The translations under genes and the position numbers were made by a program. This document shows, piece after piece, positions 9,901 through 16,278 of a stretch of 64,000 bases of DNA. How positions within the stretch are numbered: position 1 is the stretch's first letter; each line of letters begins with the position of its first letter. The notes beneath the pieces are model-generated. The model ran no database searches, was not told where the DNA came from, and saw only the letters and a program-made list of their open reading frames with translations. The stretch lies in the NCBI GenBank assembly GCA_000802095.1, contig JUEB01000023.1:1-64000 (forward strand), written 5' to 3'. This stretch comes from Peptococcaceae bacterium BICA1-7. Lineage in GTDB: Bacteria; Bacillota; Desulfotomaculia; Desulfotomaculales; Desulfocucumaceae.

Positions 9901-9945
9901 CAGTACAGACGCCAGTATAGTTAATTTGGATTTGATTTTTACCAT
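3958..9945 (-). CDS. secreted LysM/RHS-repeat polymorphic toxin
   Basis: The 1995-residue protein starts at ATG after GAGAGGGGGAG. Domains in order: signal peptide (about 1-30, ending AASVWAQ); a FlgD-like Ig region; a second Ig-like region; a LysM peptidoglycan-binding domain (about 257-302, IVQPGDTLGTIAEQF); a DUF6531-type entry (about 340-420, NLATGNYIHKHTDLEV); tens of YD repeats to about 1690; the RHS core motif (YYQPEVGRFISQDPW, then YVLNNPLRYVDPLGLRW, ending near 1763); and a variable C-terminal domain of about 230 residues. RHS proteins form a shell that releases the C-terminal toxin. This tip ends in a His/Asp-rich block (HPEDPNYIGPKNPDHSVDHIH) that looks like a metal-dependent nuclease centre, but I cannot name its family. 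The Sec signal plus LysM points to a Gram-positive WapA-like, wall-associated toxin. A 23-base gap links it to the upstream SLH gene. Confidence 0.88.
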   Translation of the reverse strand: MVKIKSKLTILASVLVVLVTATFIAASVWAQDQAGGSPPVKYIKLDPSVYNPTEGGTIEIMWNFEHQQTAWVKIFNQKNELIRTLVAAKTYPGGFVENSETWDGKDDGGNMVEDGLYKIEARPLPPSTPGEPDWSVYPSSITVIVSSHPTSDINIAPNLEAEGPNGDETRDTFVVYGPLDSDEDVDRVEVTVNGETSRASISGTTWTLDVQIPELTYYEITAVRFIWVEKTVTGSDGKPKKIKVLVEKRISGRLDFLKYIVQPGDTLGTIAEQFCGDYDRLHDIAGDNGIQPGVNSKTDEYALTEYWRLLIHDPQTNVLREIPQWLISLIEAFFLGSEHISCNGAGADPVNLATGNYIHKHTDLEVAGVFPIKFARFYNSRDSYLGRLGMNWHHNFEHRLLIHRSGEIEAIFADGHRENYTREGGTTNYQAPAGVYNRLESHANDTYTLTMPDNTVYTFNRAGFLVEITDPNGNSTGLTYDRLKLVEIKTASGSLTLDYNQAGNITGISDQSGRSVQYGYDSSLNLTSFIGPEGETITYEYDDKFHLTRIRSPRGDGSYINKYDEKGRVVEQTDPRGGVTLFDYDDRGKTTTLTDQLGRATVYHYDDKFRMVKSIDALGQEESFTYDDDDNVTSRTDKKGYTYNYQYDGRGNVTLATDPAGRATAFAYNDLNKPVSMTLPDGKQHLYEYDQAGNLLKTTDPLGRATEISYDERGMVKSITVPDGAVTSFEYDTAGNLREMVDALNSATNFDYDAANRVRRVTDPEGSVTAVGYDGNNMATRVTDAENNSKTYTYDDNGKIETVTDEEGYVTTYHYNGADQIVKVVDPNNNVSRYEYDKCGNVTAFVDANGSRTVYGYDELNRLTTVTDPEGNDTSYEYDPNNNLLRETNPRGAVTEYGYDELNRLVSVKEPLGNTTAYTYDILGRITEIADPLGFGKKFSYDDAGRVVSVTDELGNTEEYSYDLMDRVVAHTRANGAVWQMEYDPVGNLTGREDPEGNRYGWSYDSNRRVTEAVDPLGSRTSYNYSPLGQIDRITDALGQSRSFEYTPRGQVASVTDFNGNTTSYHYDPLKRLTEVIDALGNNTEYQYDAVGNLSAVSRYRSITPEVLAAIEVDTASVTGAVYGLPGEEEGETVTDDVYGPESGQDSGDTEERDVPEEAENAGESVSEGVYGPGDFLDGGTILQPTYYRYDRRNLLVAVEDAAGHVTGYGYDPAGNLVEIKDRDGYSTALNYDLNNQLTGIQYGDGRQVSLDYNAQGYVTGMTDWLGTNSFELDPLGRIKKVTDFAGRVQQFTWTATGQKESITYPDDSRVTYQFDQLDRLTGVTDAFNRTTSYLYNPAGRLVETQLPNGSKTVRDYDDIYRIISLTQRDPGGNTTDSFRYEYDPAGNKTAVQKCKTDEYELEENEEKTFAYDALNQLVSVSEANGGGRSYYYDTLGNRVAMVEREQDKTGAKYYRYDSLNRLTGIKDHDGDVKDLSYDNRGNLTEIRSGDRVFNTYSFDAANRLIEAINKFGDKTSYTYDGLGRRIQVITDLNHGAENNNRPEFPPGPGGPPEFVQELKNKNPGPPSHAGNPKPGWGQQFNRHYMAQHNVVDYTKAYDNLLMSYGEHSQIQRYTYGLELISTDFIALDDHDNGWIPSGTETAYVDQWDTLYYQHDDLGTVNKVIGSSGKTSAHYNYDEFGRPLGAVKLDPNWSGPDNAIAYTGYTYDHFAELYYAQARYYQPEVGRFISQDPWAGNLTQPGTLNPYPYVLNNPLRYVDPLGLRWVEDCPKSERPPGVLVAINFWDGLNEGVDSARRGLNNIDWNQAVNEAKYGVVIFINEAPGATKNFVEEAKNAPVIGPVINFVSPNELDAQIYISAGPPAGVSGYLGQRILGKKVTLDALEFIVGKEGAGKADFIVTPHGEVLPATKGALQENLKKMTQQGGKYYGNDSKGPLRVRMEKAHPEDPNYIGPKNPDHSVDHIHIERRKNVTSGPWGSDKTTIPQSFFDDELWLP
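6410..6620 (-). other. acidic VYG-repeat insertion in the RHS shell
   Basis: Residues about 1110-1180 of the RHS protein break the YD-repeat pattern. They form a strongly acidic, Pro/Gly-rich linker with three VYG repeats (AVYGLPGEEEG, DVYGPESGQDS, GVYGPGDFLDG). YD repeats resume directly after it (YYRYDRRNLL). It may be a flexible loop or cleavage site in the shell; this is inference. Confidence 0.6.
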
Positions 9946-9968
9946 GCCGGTACTCCCCCTCTCATTCT

Positions 9969-11849
9969 TTACAGGCTGTTACGCTGATCCAGGAACTGAT
10001 AAAGCATTACCGCGGCTTCTGCCCTGGTGGTGTTGTCCTGGGGCCGCAGGTTCTTCCCGTCGCCCTTTATTACTCCTCCGGCCACGGCCGTGTTCAGGGC
10101 CTCCCGGGCCCAGCCGCTGATGCTGCCGCTGTCTTCAAAATTCCCCAGGCAGTCCCGCCTCACCGTTTCAATACCGCCATACCTTATAATCATCGCGGCC
10201 ATTTCCTCCCTGGTGATGGGCTGGTCAGGATAAAAGAGGTTGCCCGGGTAGCCGCCCACCCAGCCGTGCTGCCTGGCTGCTTGAATGGCACTGCAGGCCC
10301 AGTGGCCCTCCGGCACGTCCAGGAAGCTTTCGCCGCCCTTCTTCTCCAAGCTCGGACCGCTGCAGCTCGCCAGTATGGCCGTAAACTCCGCCCTGGTTAT
10401 CTGCCGGTCGGGCCGGAAGGTATTGTCGGTGTAGCCGTTGATTATTCCGTGAGAGGCCATTACCTCCAGGTACCGTTTACCCCAGTGATTTAACGTATCG
10501 GTAAAAGCCGCCTGCTTTATCAGCACAGCCACAGGCGACATACTATCCACTACCGAAAGGATTACTTCACCCTTCCTGACCAGGGGCAGGCACATCCATT
10601 TTCCATTCCTGTTCTGAAAAACAGCCGCTTTTTTGGGATCATCGCCTGCCAGCCTGCAGGTTATGGCTATACTCAAGGGCTTTTGTAAAGTGGAATCTCC
10701 CCCATCCAGCCAGTACACCGGTGAAACCCGAGTAAACCCGGGTATTTCATATGCGTCTTGCCAGGGAATAATATTTACATCCTTTCCGAAAGTACCCGGC
10801 TCAAAGGTAAATACAGCCAGTCCGTCCGGGGAGCTTACGGTACACTGCTGGTCCGACTTTATCAGTACGGGTTCCGCATTTACAGCTGTTTTATCCGGGA
10901 CTGCACCGGCAGCGGAGTCTGCCGCCGGAATCACCTGGGAGTTCATTTTGCCCCCCTCCAGCCATACCACTTCATTTCCCTGCAATTGCACGCTGCGGGG
11001 GTCGGCTGCACCAATTTGCAAAGGGGTTTCCACCCCGGTATTTATATTAAGAGCTGAAAATCCGCCATTCTCACTGATAATGATGTACCCGCCGGATAAG
11101 GCCACCGGCATGGCGCTGCCGCTTCCCGTGGCAATTGTGCTGGCGCTGTTGGTGGCGGTGTCCAGCAGCTTCACCTGATAGCTCCCCTGGTCGTTTTCCG
11201 CCCAGGCTACCCTGCCGTTATCCGCCACCAGATACAGGTTCACAGCTTTTCCCGAGGTAACCCGGGTTTCTGTTTGTGTGCTCACGTTGTATGCGTATAA
11301 GTCGTTGCCTCCGTTTCTGAAGTCCACCCAGGCCGCCGCCTCCCCGTCAAAGACAAGTCCGAAGGCCTGGGAGCCGTCTGAAGAGATCTTTTTTTGAGTT
11401 CCGGAGGTTATATCGTACTGGTATACATCCTTTTTACCCCAGTCATGGTCGGTCCAGATCACCCTGCCGTCCCTGATCAACGGCTCCCGGTGATCACCTG
11501 GTGTTTGTGATATTTTTTTTTCAGTCTGGTCTTCGGTATTGTACAGATAAATGTCAAAGCTGCCGGTAGCCGGGTTTTCCCGGCTGTCCTGCCAGACAAT
11601 ATATTTTCCCTGTATGTCAGGAAAACCCTGAACACCGGGATTATCAGTTATTCTGGTAACAGTGCCGGATCCGGCGTCCTTCATGAATACATCCCAGTTA
11701 CCCTGATACCAGCCCATGTAGACCAGCCTGCCGCCGTCCATCCCGGCACCGTCCCCCGGCTGGGGGTAATCGGCACCCGCCGCTGATATGCCGGCAAAAG
11801 ATACATTGATCAGCAAAGCGACACTTAACAGAAAGAATAATTTTTTCAT
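9969..11849 (-). CDS. TolB-like beta-propeller protein with C-terminal SLH domains
   Basis: ATG at 11849 is preferred over 11870 because AGGGGAG sits just upstream of it and inside the longer frame. The 626-residue product has a signal peptide (KKLFFLLSVALLINVSFA), then about six propeller-like repeats of the TolB/DPP type (YMGWYQGNWDVFMKD, IVWQDSRENPATGSFD, VIWTDHDWGKKDVYQY). A ZU5-like region follows (SPDGLAVFTFEPGTFG), then three SLH domains from about residue 450 (HWGKRYLEVMASHGIINGY and two more). SLH domains bind pyruvylated wall polymer, so this is a cell-surface protein. It is the first gene after the c-di-GMP riboswitch and lies 23 bases before the RHS toxin gene, so the two surface proteins are made together. 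It could display or dock the toxin; that is inference. Confidence 0.85.
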   Translation of the reverse strand: MKKLFFLLSVALLINVSFAGISAAGADYPQPGDGAGMDGGRLVYMGWYQGNWDVFMKDAGSGTVTRITDNPGVQGFPDIQGKYIVWQDSRENPATGSFDIYLYNTEDQTEKKISQTPGDHREPLIRDGRVIWTDHDWGKKDVYQYDITSGTQKKISSDGSQAFGLVFDGEAAAWVDFRNGGNDLYAYNVSTQTETRVTSGKAVNLYLVADNGRVAWAENDQGSYQVKLLDTATNSASTIATGSGSAMPVALSGGYIIISENGGFSALNINTGVETPLQIGAADPRSVQLQGNEVVWLEGGKMNSQVIPAADSAAGAVPDKTAVNAEPVLIKSDQQCTVSSPDGLAVFTFEPGTFGKDVNIIPWQDAYEIPGFTRVSPVYWLDGGDSTLQKPLSIAITCRLAGDDPKKAAVFQNRNGKWMCLPLVRKGEVILSVVDSMSPVAVLIKQAAFTDTLNHWGKRYLEVMASHGIINGYTDNTFRPDRQITRAEFTAILASCSGPSLEKKGGESFLDVPEGHWACSAIQAARQHGWVGGYPGNLFYPDQPITREEMAAMIIRYGGIETVRRDCLGNFEDSGSISGWAREALNTAVAGGVIKGDGKNLRPQDNTTRAEAAVMLYQFLDQRNSL

Positions 11850-11867
11850 CCCGCTGTCTCCCCTTTT

Positions 11868-11912
11868 CAAAAAATAAAAAACCTGTCCCAGATAACCGGT
11901 CAGGTTTTTTTA
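11868..11912 (-). terminator. riboswitch expression-platform terminator
   Basis: On the minus strand AACCTG and CAGGTT flank an inner CC/GG pairing, and T runs follow (TTTTTTATTTTTT). It sits between the c-di-GMP aptamer and the ribosome binding site of the SLH gene. The 3' end of the aptamer (CCGG...GGTTTT) can pair with the left arm (AAAACCTGACCGG), so aptamer folding and termination compete or cooperate. Confidence 0.8.
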
Positions 11913-11943
11913 ACAATTATGATATATTTACGCTGCAGGAAAA

Positions 11944-12071
11944 CCAACCCGGCAACCCAGCTGTCATAGTCATACCGGTACCCGAATTTAGAACTCTGGA
12001 GTCGGAAAGTACCTGTGACCTTAGACCTGTGGCTTTGCGTACCCGCCTTTAGGTCGGGTTTGCCTTTTTCG
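11944..12071 (-). ncRNA. cyclic-di-GMP-I (GEMM-I) riboswitch
   Basis: The minus strand carries the class hallmarks: GGCAAACC at the 5' side of P1; a first hairpin CCCGACC-TAAA-GGCGGG; then the highly conserved ACGCAAAGCCACAGGTCTAA block; a long second arm; and TGGGTTGCC closing P1 (GGCAA pairs with TTGCC). An intrinsic terminator follows about 30 bases on. Pairing of the 3' P1 strand with the terminator's left arm suggests that ligand binding favours termination (an OFF switch), but the direction is inferred by eye. Confidence 0.88.
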
Positions 12072-12192
12072 GTATTTTGTGTAAAATTTCCTATATTTTT
12101 ATCATACTTTGCAACTATTTGGTATAGGGCTATTTTCCCATTGCTGTAAATTTACTTCATTGGCACAGTACGGCCAGGCTATAAAAGGGAAG

Positions 12193-12230
12193 AAAAAACA
12201 CCTGCGCACGACATCCGGCGCAGGTGTTTT
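12193..12230 (-). terminator. terminator after the DsrE-like gene
   Basis: A near-perfect stem AAAACACCTGCGC / GCGCAGGTGTTTT with a 10-nt loop ends 16 bases past the DsrE-like stop codon and gives a T-run on the minus strand. It closes the sulfur/Hdr operon. Confidence 0.85.
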
Positions 12231-12245
12231 GTAGTGGGGATTGGG

Positions 12246-12713
12246 TTATATAAAGAGGTTCACATTGGCCTCATCGGCCTCGCCCAGGTAGGTGGCCACA
12301 CCGGCGAAGTCCACCCCGTCGATGAGCTCTTCCCTGGTTATGCCCATGACATCCATGGACATGGTGCAGGCTATCATTTTTATCCCCTGCTCCTGGGCTG
12401 TTTTGATCATATCCGGCAGCGGGTCCACCCTGGCGTGCTTCATCACTATCTTCATCATGGAGGCGCCCATGCCGCCGAAATTCATTTTGGAAAGCCCCAG
12501 CTTACCTGCCCCCCTGGGCATCATCCAGCCAAACATGGCCTGCAGAAAGGTCTTCTTGGCGCTGACCTTTTCCGGCCTGCGTATGGAATTAAGCCCCCAG
12601 AAGGTGAAGAACAGCACCACATCGTCCCCCATGGCGGCAGCGCCGTTGGCTATCACAAAGGCGGCCAGCACCTTGTCGAGGTCGCCGCTAAACACTATAA
12701 TAGTCTTTTTCAC
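12246..12713 (-). CDS. DsrE/DsrF/DrsH-like sulfur carrier protein (DsrE2 type)
   Basis: The product is about 155 residues. GTG at 12713 is preferred over the GTG at 12722 because GAGGGAG lies 8 bases upstream of it. The fold signature is that of the DsrE2 family (COG2210): a beta-alpha start KKTIIVFSGDLDKVLAAFVIANG, then FFTFWGLN, an MxMPRGxGKLGLSKMNFGGMG block and the ITREELIDGVDFAGVATYL end. A cysteine in IACTMSMDVMG is the likely persulfide carrier. These proteins pass sulfane sulfur to or from TusA and Hdr-like enzymes. Here it ends the tusA-hdr run, separated from hdrB by a 250-bp repeat-containing gap. Confidence 0.85.
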   Translation of the reverse strand: MKKTIIVFSGDLDKVLAAFVIANGAAAMGDDVVLFFTFWGLNSIRRPEKVSAKKTFLQAMFGWMMPRGAGKLGLSKMNFGGMGASMMKIVMKHARVDPLPDMIKTAQEQGIKMIACTMSMDVMGITREELIDGVDFAGVATYLGEADEANVNLFI

Positions 12714-12757
12714 AATATTCACTCCCTCAAAAAACTAATTCTGAAAGAAAACATGGT

Positions 12758-12961
12758 CGGAATTCAGAACCCAGAACCCAGAATCCAGAATGGTTTGGGC
12801 ATTCATATGATGTAGTAATAATTATTGTCCGCCTTTGTAGACATAAGAGACAAGGCATACCCGAAATGTTGCTTTATCTGCTAATACATGAAGTACGTGT
12901 CTATTCTTTGGCCTGGCCCTCAAAGCCAGCTCAAAAACTTCTGAATTCTGGATTCCGACAA
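12758..12961. repeat. inverted-repeat element (AGAATCCAGAA type)
   Basis: The left end has short tandem units (AGAACCC AGAACCC AGAATCC AGAATGG) and the right end carries the inverse (TTCTGAATTCTGGATTCC), about 150 bases apart. No frame is convincing between them. It looks like a small non-coding mobile or recombination-derived repeat in the gap between hdrB and dsrE2. Confidence 0.4.
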
Positions 12962-12976
12962 CATGAAAAGCTGCTG

Positions 12977-13936
12977 CTACGGTAAATACGCCCTTACCAG
13001 ATAGCTGGATATGTCGTCAAATTTAATTTTTCCCCCGGCCGCCTTACCAAGGTTTACATAGCAGATGGGGCACATGGTCACCACATTGCCGCAGGCCTCC
13101 TTTAGCTGCTCCACCCTTTTGGACGCCTGCTGGACGGCCTTTTTGGGGAAAAGAGACTCGGCCGGGCCTCCGCAGCACAGGGTAAACCTGCCGCTGTCCC
13201 GGGGTTCCCTTACCGTTACCCCGGCCCCGGCAAGGAGTGCCCTCTGCTCATTCAGCATGTTTTCATACCTGGCGTAGACGCAGGAGTCATGGATTACAGC
13301 CTCTCCGCCTATATCCCTTAACGGCTGGATATTTTTTTCAAAAAGCACTTCCAGGTAGCTTTTTACATTTAGGTCATAGCCCTTTATTATTTTGGGGTAT
13401 ACCGACCGCAGCATGTTGGTGGTGTGCGGGTCCACCGTGATAACATTTTTAACTCCATTCTTTTTGAAGGACCGGTACACTTTCCGGGCGTGATCCTCAA
13501 AGATATGGTCGGCCCCCAGGTCGTAGATAAGCGCTCCTGAATAGAGCTCTTCCCCGTAAAGATACCCCATCTCCACCCCGGCCTTTTTAAGCAGCCGGGC
13601 TATATTGGCCAGCATGGTGTTGAAGGTCTCCTTCATGCTCCCCGAGGGCAGCGCCATGAAGGCCGATATGTTAACCACCTTGTTGACGTACCGCCCTATA
13701 CCGACCAAATCGGCCAGCCACGAGTCCTCCACCTTTCCCTGGGCCTTGCTCATGGCGGCTATATAGGGGATCAGCTGGTACATCAGCCCCGTGTAAATTA
13801 CCGTTTCCCCACCCCGGGGCAGGTTGAGCCCCCTGGCCCACCTGGTGGCCCCGCCGGTGGAAATGGGCAGGACTGAATTTCTCTTTTTCAAATTGTCGGC
13901 AAGAATGCCGATTGTGGCGCCGGTAGGCATTGGCAT
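12977..13936 (-). CDS. HdrB-like CCG-domain iron-sulfur protein
   Basis: The 319-residue protein resembles HdrB/GlpC/LutA-type proteins with cysteine-rich CCG domains. The C-terminal CCG domain is intact: HDSCVYARYENM, LCCGGPAESLFPK, MCPICYVNLGK. The matching N-terminal domain has lost its cysteines (the family's G-C position reads YTGLMYQLIPYIAAM). It can therefore bind one non-cubane or 4Fe-4S cluster rather than two. In Hdr complexes this subunit carries the catalytic disulfide or sulfur-reducing site, fed by HdrC. It starts 13 bases after the HdrC gene and is certainly part of the same operon. Confidence 0.82.
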   Translation of the reverse strand: MPMPTGATIGILADNLKKRNSVLPISTGGATRWARGLNLPRGGETVIYTGLMYQLIPYIAAMSKAQGKVEDSWLADLVGIGRYVNKVVNISAFMALPSGSMKETFNTMLANIARLLKKAGVEMGYLYGEELYSGALIYDLGADHIFEDHARKVYRSFKKNGVKNVITVDPHTTNMLRSVYPKIIKGYDLNVKSYLEVLFEKNIQPLRDIGGEAVIHDSCVYARYENMLNEQRALLAGAGVTVREPRDSGRFTLCCGGPAESLFPKKAVQQASKRVEQLKEACGNVVTMCPICYVNLGKAAGGKIKFDDISSYLVRAYLP

Positions 13937-13949
13937 AATTCTCTACCCC

Positions 13950-14252
13950 TTAAATACTGAATACATTTTTATTAATATAGTTCCTGAGAGTCCTTACATT
14001 TTCCGCTATATGAACTTCGGCAGGGCAATTGGCCTCGCACATCCTGCACAGCAGGCAGGAGTATATAGTTTCGGAGTTGGCCAGCACCCTGTCTTCAAAG
14101 CCCAGCAATACATACCTGAAAAGCTTCCTGGGCAGAAGGTCGATGCCCATGGGGCAAACCGCGCTGCAGACCCCGCAGTTCATACAGGCCTCTGCGTTAA
14201 ATCCCTCGGTTTTTTTCACCCTGTCTTTAAATTCCGGGTTGACCAGTCCCAC
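13950..14252 (-). CDS. HdrC-like 4Fe-4S ferredoxin subunit
   Basis: A 100-residue soluble protein with two 4Fe-4S motifs, CMNCGVCSAVCPMG and CLLCRMCEANCP, as in HdrC/QmoC N-domains. It links HdrA to the HdrB-like subunit. It starts at GTG directly against the preceding stop codon (TAG-GTG), with GGGAGGG upstream, which implies translational coupling. Confidence 0.88.
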   Translation of the reverse strand: MGLVNPEFKDRVKKTEGFNAEACMNCGVCSAVCPMGIDLLPRKLFRYVLLGFEDRVLANSETIYSCLLCRMCEANCPAEVHIAENVRTLRNYINKNVFSI

Positions 14253-14498
14253 CTAGCTTCCCTCCCCCGCCGACACGCCGTACCTGTAGTACCCCTCATC
14301 GACTTCTTCGGTTTCGGCCAGGTGTCCGTACCTGCGCAGCCCCATCACCCAGATCAGCACCTCGTGAGCAGGGCGTCCGATAGCCCCGGCTATTTCCGGA
14401 ACAGTCCTGGGGCCATCCTTTACAGCGCCCAGAATAACATCCTTCATAAGCAACTCTTCCCTGATAATTTCCCTCAGGTCCCTTGTCCCACCGTTCAT
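14253..14498 (-). CDS. small winged-helix-like protein of the Hdr operon
   Basis: ATG at 14498 sits 10 bases from GGAG; the TTG at 14504 is too close to it. The 81-residue product has a helix-turn-helix arrangement (ILGAVKDGPRTVPEIAGAIG then EVLIWVMGLRRYGHLAE) and a short tyrosine-rich wing. Small proteins like this lie between hdrA and hdrC in other anaerobes. It may be a structural adaptor rather than a DNA-binding regulator. It contains no cysteines. Confidence 0.65.
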   Translation of the reverse strand: MNGGTRDLREIIREELLMKDVILGAVKDGPRTVPEIAGAIGRPAHEVLIWVMGLRRYGHLAETEEVDEGYYRYGVSAGEGS

Positions 14499-14553
14499 CT
14501 TCAACAGTCTCCTTTACAATGGGGATATTCCCCGGCCCATAAGAAATTTCCGA

Positions 14554-16278
14554 TCATTCCGCCAGCGCCTCAATCATGGCCTTAACCTGAGCATCGGTGT
14601 AGCCCTTGAGGTCAATTGCATTTTTTGGGCAGACCGGGGTGCACCCGCTGCAGCCCTTGCAGACAGCCTCATTTACCGAGGCAACCTCTGTACCCTGGAT
14701 CTCTTCACTGGATATGGCCCCGTAGGGGCAGGCCCTGGCACACTCCCCGCACCACCGGCAGATGTCCCTGTCCACTACCGCCATCAGCGGCTCCAACTCC
14801 ACATAGCCTTTTTTTAAGAGGGATGCCGCCTGGGTAACGGCGGCCAGGGCCGAGGCCACACTTTCCGAGGAATTTTTGGGCCCCTGGCAGGAGCCGCAGA
14901 TAAAGACCCCGTCCACCACTGTCTCCACCGGGCGCAGCTTGGGGTGTATTTCATTGAAAAAACCGTCTTTGCCCAGGGGAAGTTTCAGCACATCCACCAG
15001 GCCCCCGTTCTGCCGGGGCTTCATGGGAGTTACCAGCACCACCAGGTCAACCTCCATCTCCACCTCCTCACCAAAGGTGAGCAGGTCCTTTACCGAAACC
15101 CTGAGCCCTCCGCCGGCAGACTGGGAGACCACCGGGGGAGCATCTTCCCCAAATCTCAGGAAGATGGACCCGGCCTCCCTGGCCTGGTCGAACATCAGCT
15201 CATACCTGCCGTAGGTCCTCATGTCCCGGTAAAGGTGGTACTGGTGTATCCGGGAATTCTTTTCCACTGCCAGCAGCGAGGCGTGCACCGCAGCATTGCA
15301 GCAGTACCTGGAGCAGTATGCCTTTGCCTCCTCCACCCCGGGGTCCCGCCTGCTGCCCACACAGTAGATGTAGGCTACACTCTTTATTTCCTTACCATTG
15401 TAGGCGGGCACACCCCCCGATCGGTCCAGCAGCTCTCTAAACTGGTCCAGAGTGACCACCCCACCGGTTCCAAAGCCATATTCACTATTCCCGGGCTGGA
15501 AGGTATCAAAGCCGGTGGCCACTACAATGGAGCCCACATTGAGGTCCACAAACTGAGGTTTATCGCCCCCCACTCTGACCTTTACATTGAAATTCCCCAC
15601 ACTACCTGATTTTTCAACCACCTCGGCCCCGGTATAGGCCACAATATTCTCCCTTTTGCCTATCTCGGACACCAGCTGGCTGATTATACTGTTTCCATTC
15701 CTGCCATGGGGGTACATGCTGCCCAGGCCGGCCACCCGGCCGCCCACTGCATTCTCCCTCTCCACCAGGTAAACAGAAATGCCTATGTCGGACAGGCCCA
15801 GCGCCGCCCGAAGACCTGCAATGCCGGCCCCTACCACCAGGGCCCGGGGAACGGTGTCAATAATCACCGGCTCCAGTGAGTCAGTTAATGAGGTCCTGGC
15901 TATGCCGGCCCTGACAAGCCTGACCGCCTTTTCGGTAGCGCCCTTTTTATCATCGGTGTGGGCCCAGGAGCACTGCTCCCTGACATTGACCTGGGTATAG
16001 CGGTAGGGGTTGAGCCCGGCCCTTTTAGCCACGTCACGGAAGGTGTAGAGGTGCAGCTTGGGGGAGCAGGAGGCCACCACCAGGCCGTCTAAGGAGTTCT
16101 CCCTGATGTCTTCCACCATCTCCTGCTGGGTGGCGTCGGAGCAGGTGAACATGGCGGTTTTAGCCACCACTACCCCGGCCTCCCGGCCAGCGGCCTCCCT
16201 GACAGCCTCTACATCCACGTAGTCCGAAATATTTCCGCCGCAGTGGCAGATATATACACCAATTCTCCTGTCGCTCAT
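14554..16278 (-). CDS. HdrA-like FAD/iron-sulfur protein
   Basis: The 574-residue protein starts with the HdrA cysteine region (RIGVYICHCGGNISDYVD and ASCSPKLH). An FAD Rossmann motif VVGAGIAGLRAALGL lies near residue 150 and further cysteine motifs CVGSRRDP and CSRYCCNAA in the middle. A C-terminal two-cluster ferredoxin domain reads CRWCGECARACP and CKGCSGCTPVCP. HdrA is the flavin hub of heterodisulfide reductase complexes and can bifurcate electrons. It overlaps the upstream HdrA-GltD hybrid gene by four bases (ATGA), showing tight coupling. The physiological partner is probably the MvhD protein and a sulfur substrate rather than CoM-S-S-CoB. Confidence 0.88.
   Translation of the reverse strand: MSDRRIGVYICHCGGNISDYVDVEAVREAAGREAGVVVAKTAMFTCSDATQQEMVEDIRENSLDGLVVASCSPKLHLYTFRDVAKRAGLNPYRYTQVNVREQCSWAHTDDKKGATEKAVRLVRAGIARTSLTDSLEPVIIDTVPRALVVGAGIAGLRAALGLSDIGISVYLVERENAVGGRVAGLGSMYPHGRNGNSIISQLVSEIGKRENIVAYTGAEVVEKSGSVGNFNVKVRVGGDKPQFVDLNVGSIVVATGFDTFQPGNSEYGFGTGGVVTLDQFRELLDRSGGVPAYNGKEIKSVAYIYCVGSRRDPGVEEAKAYCSRYCCNAAVHASLLAVEKNSRIHQYHLYRDMRTYGRYELMFDQAREAGSIFLRFGEDAPPVVSQSAGGGLRVSVKDLLTFGEEVEMEVDLVVLVTPMKPRQNGGLVDVLKLPLGKDGFFNEIHPKLRPVETVVDGVFICGSCQGPKNSSESVASALAAVTQAASLLKKGYVELEPLMAVVDRDICRWCGECARACPYGAISSEEIQGTEVASVNEAVCKGCSGCTPVCPKNAIDLKGYTDAQVKAMIEALAE

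Noticed and set aside
9969-10500. Possible frameshift in the SLH region of the TolB-like gene
   Set aside because: All three SLH domains read cleanly in one frame to the stop codon.
12723-12976. A hidden small gene between the HdrB-like and DsrE-like genes
   Set aside because: Only short frames without start signals; the sequence is explained by a repeat element.
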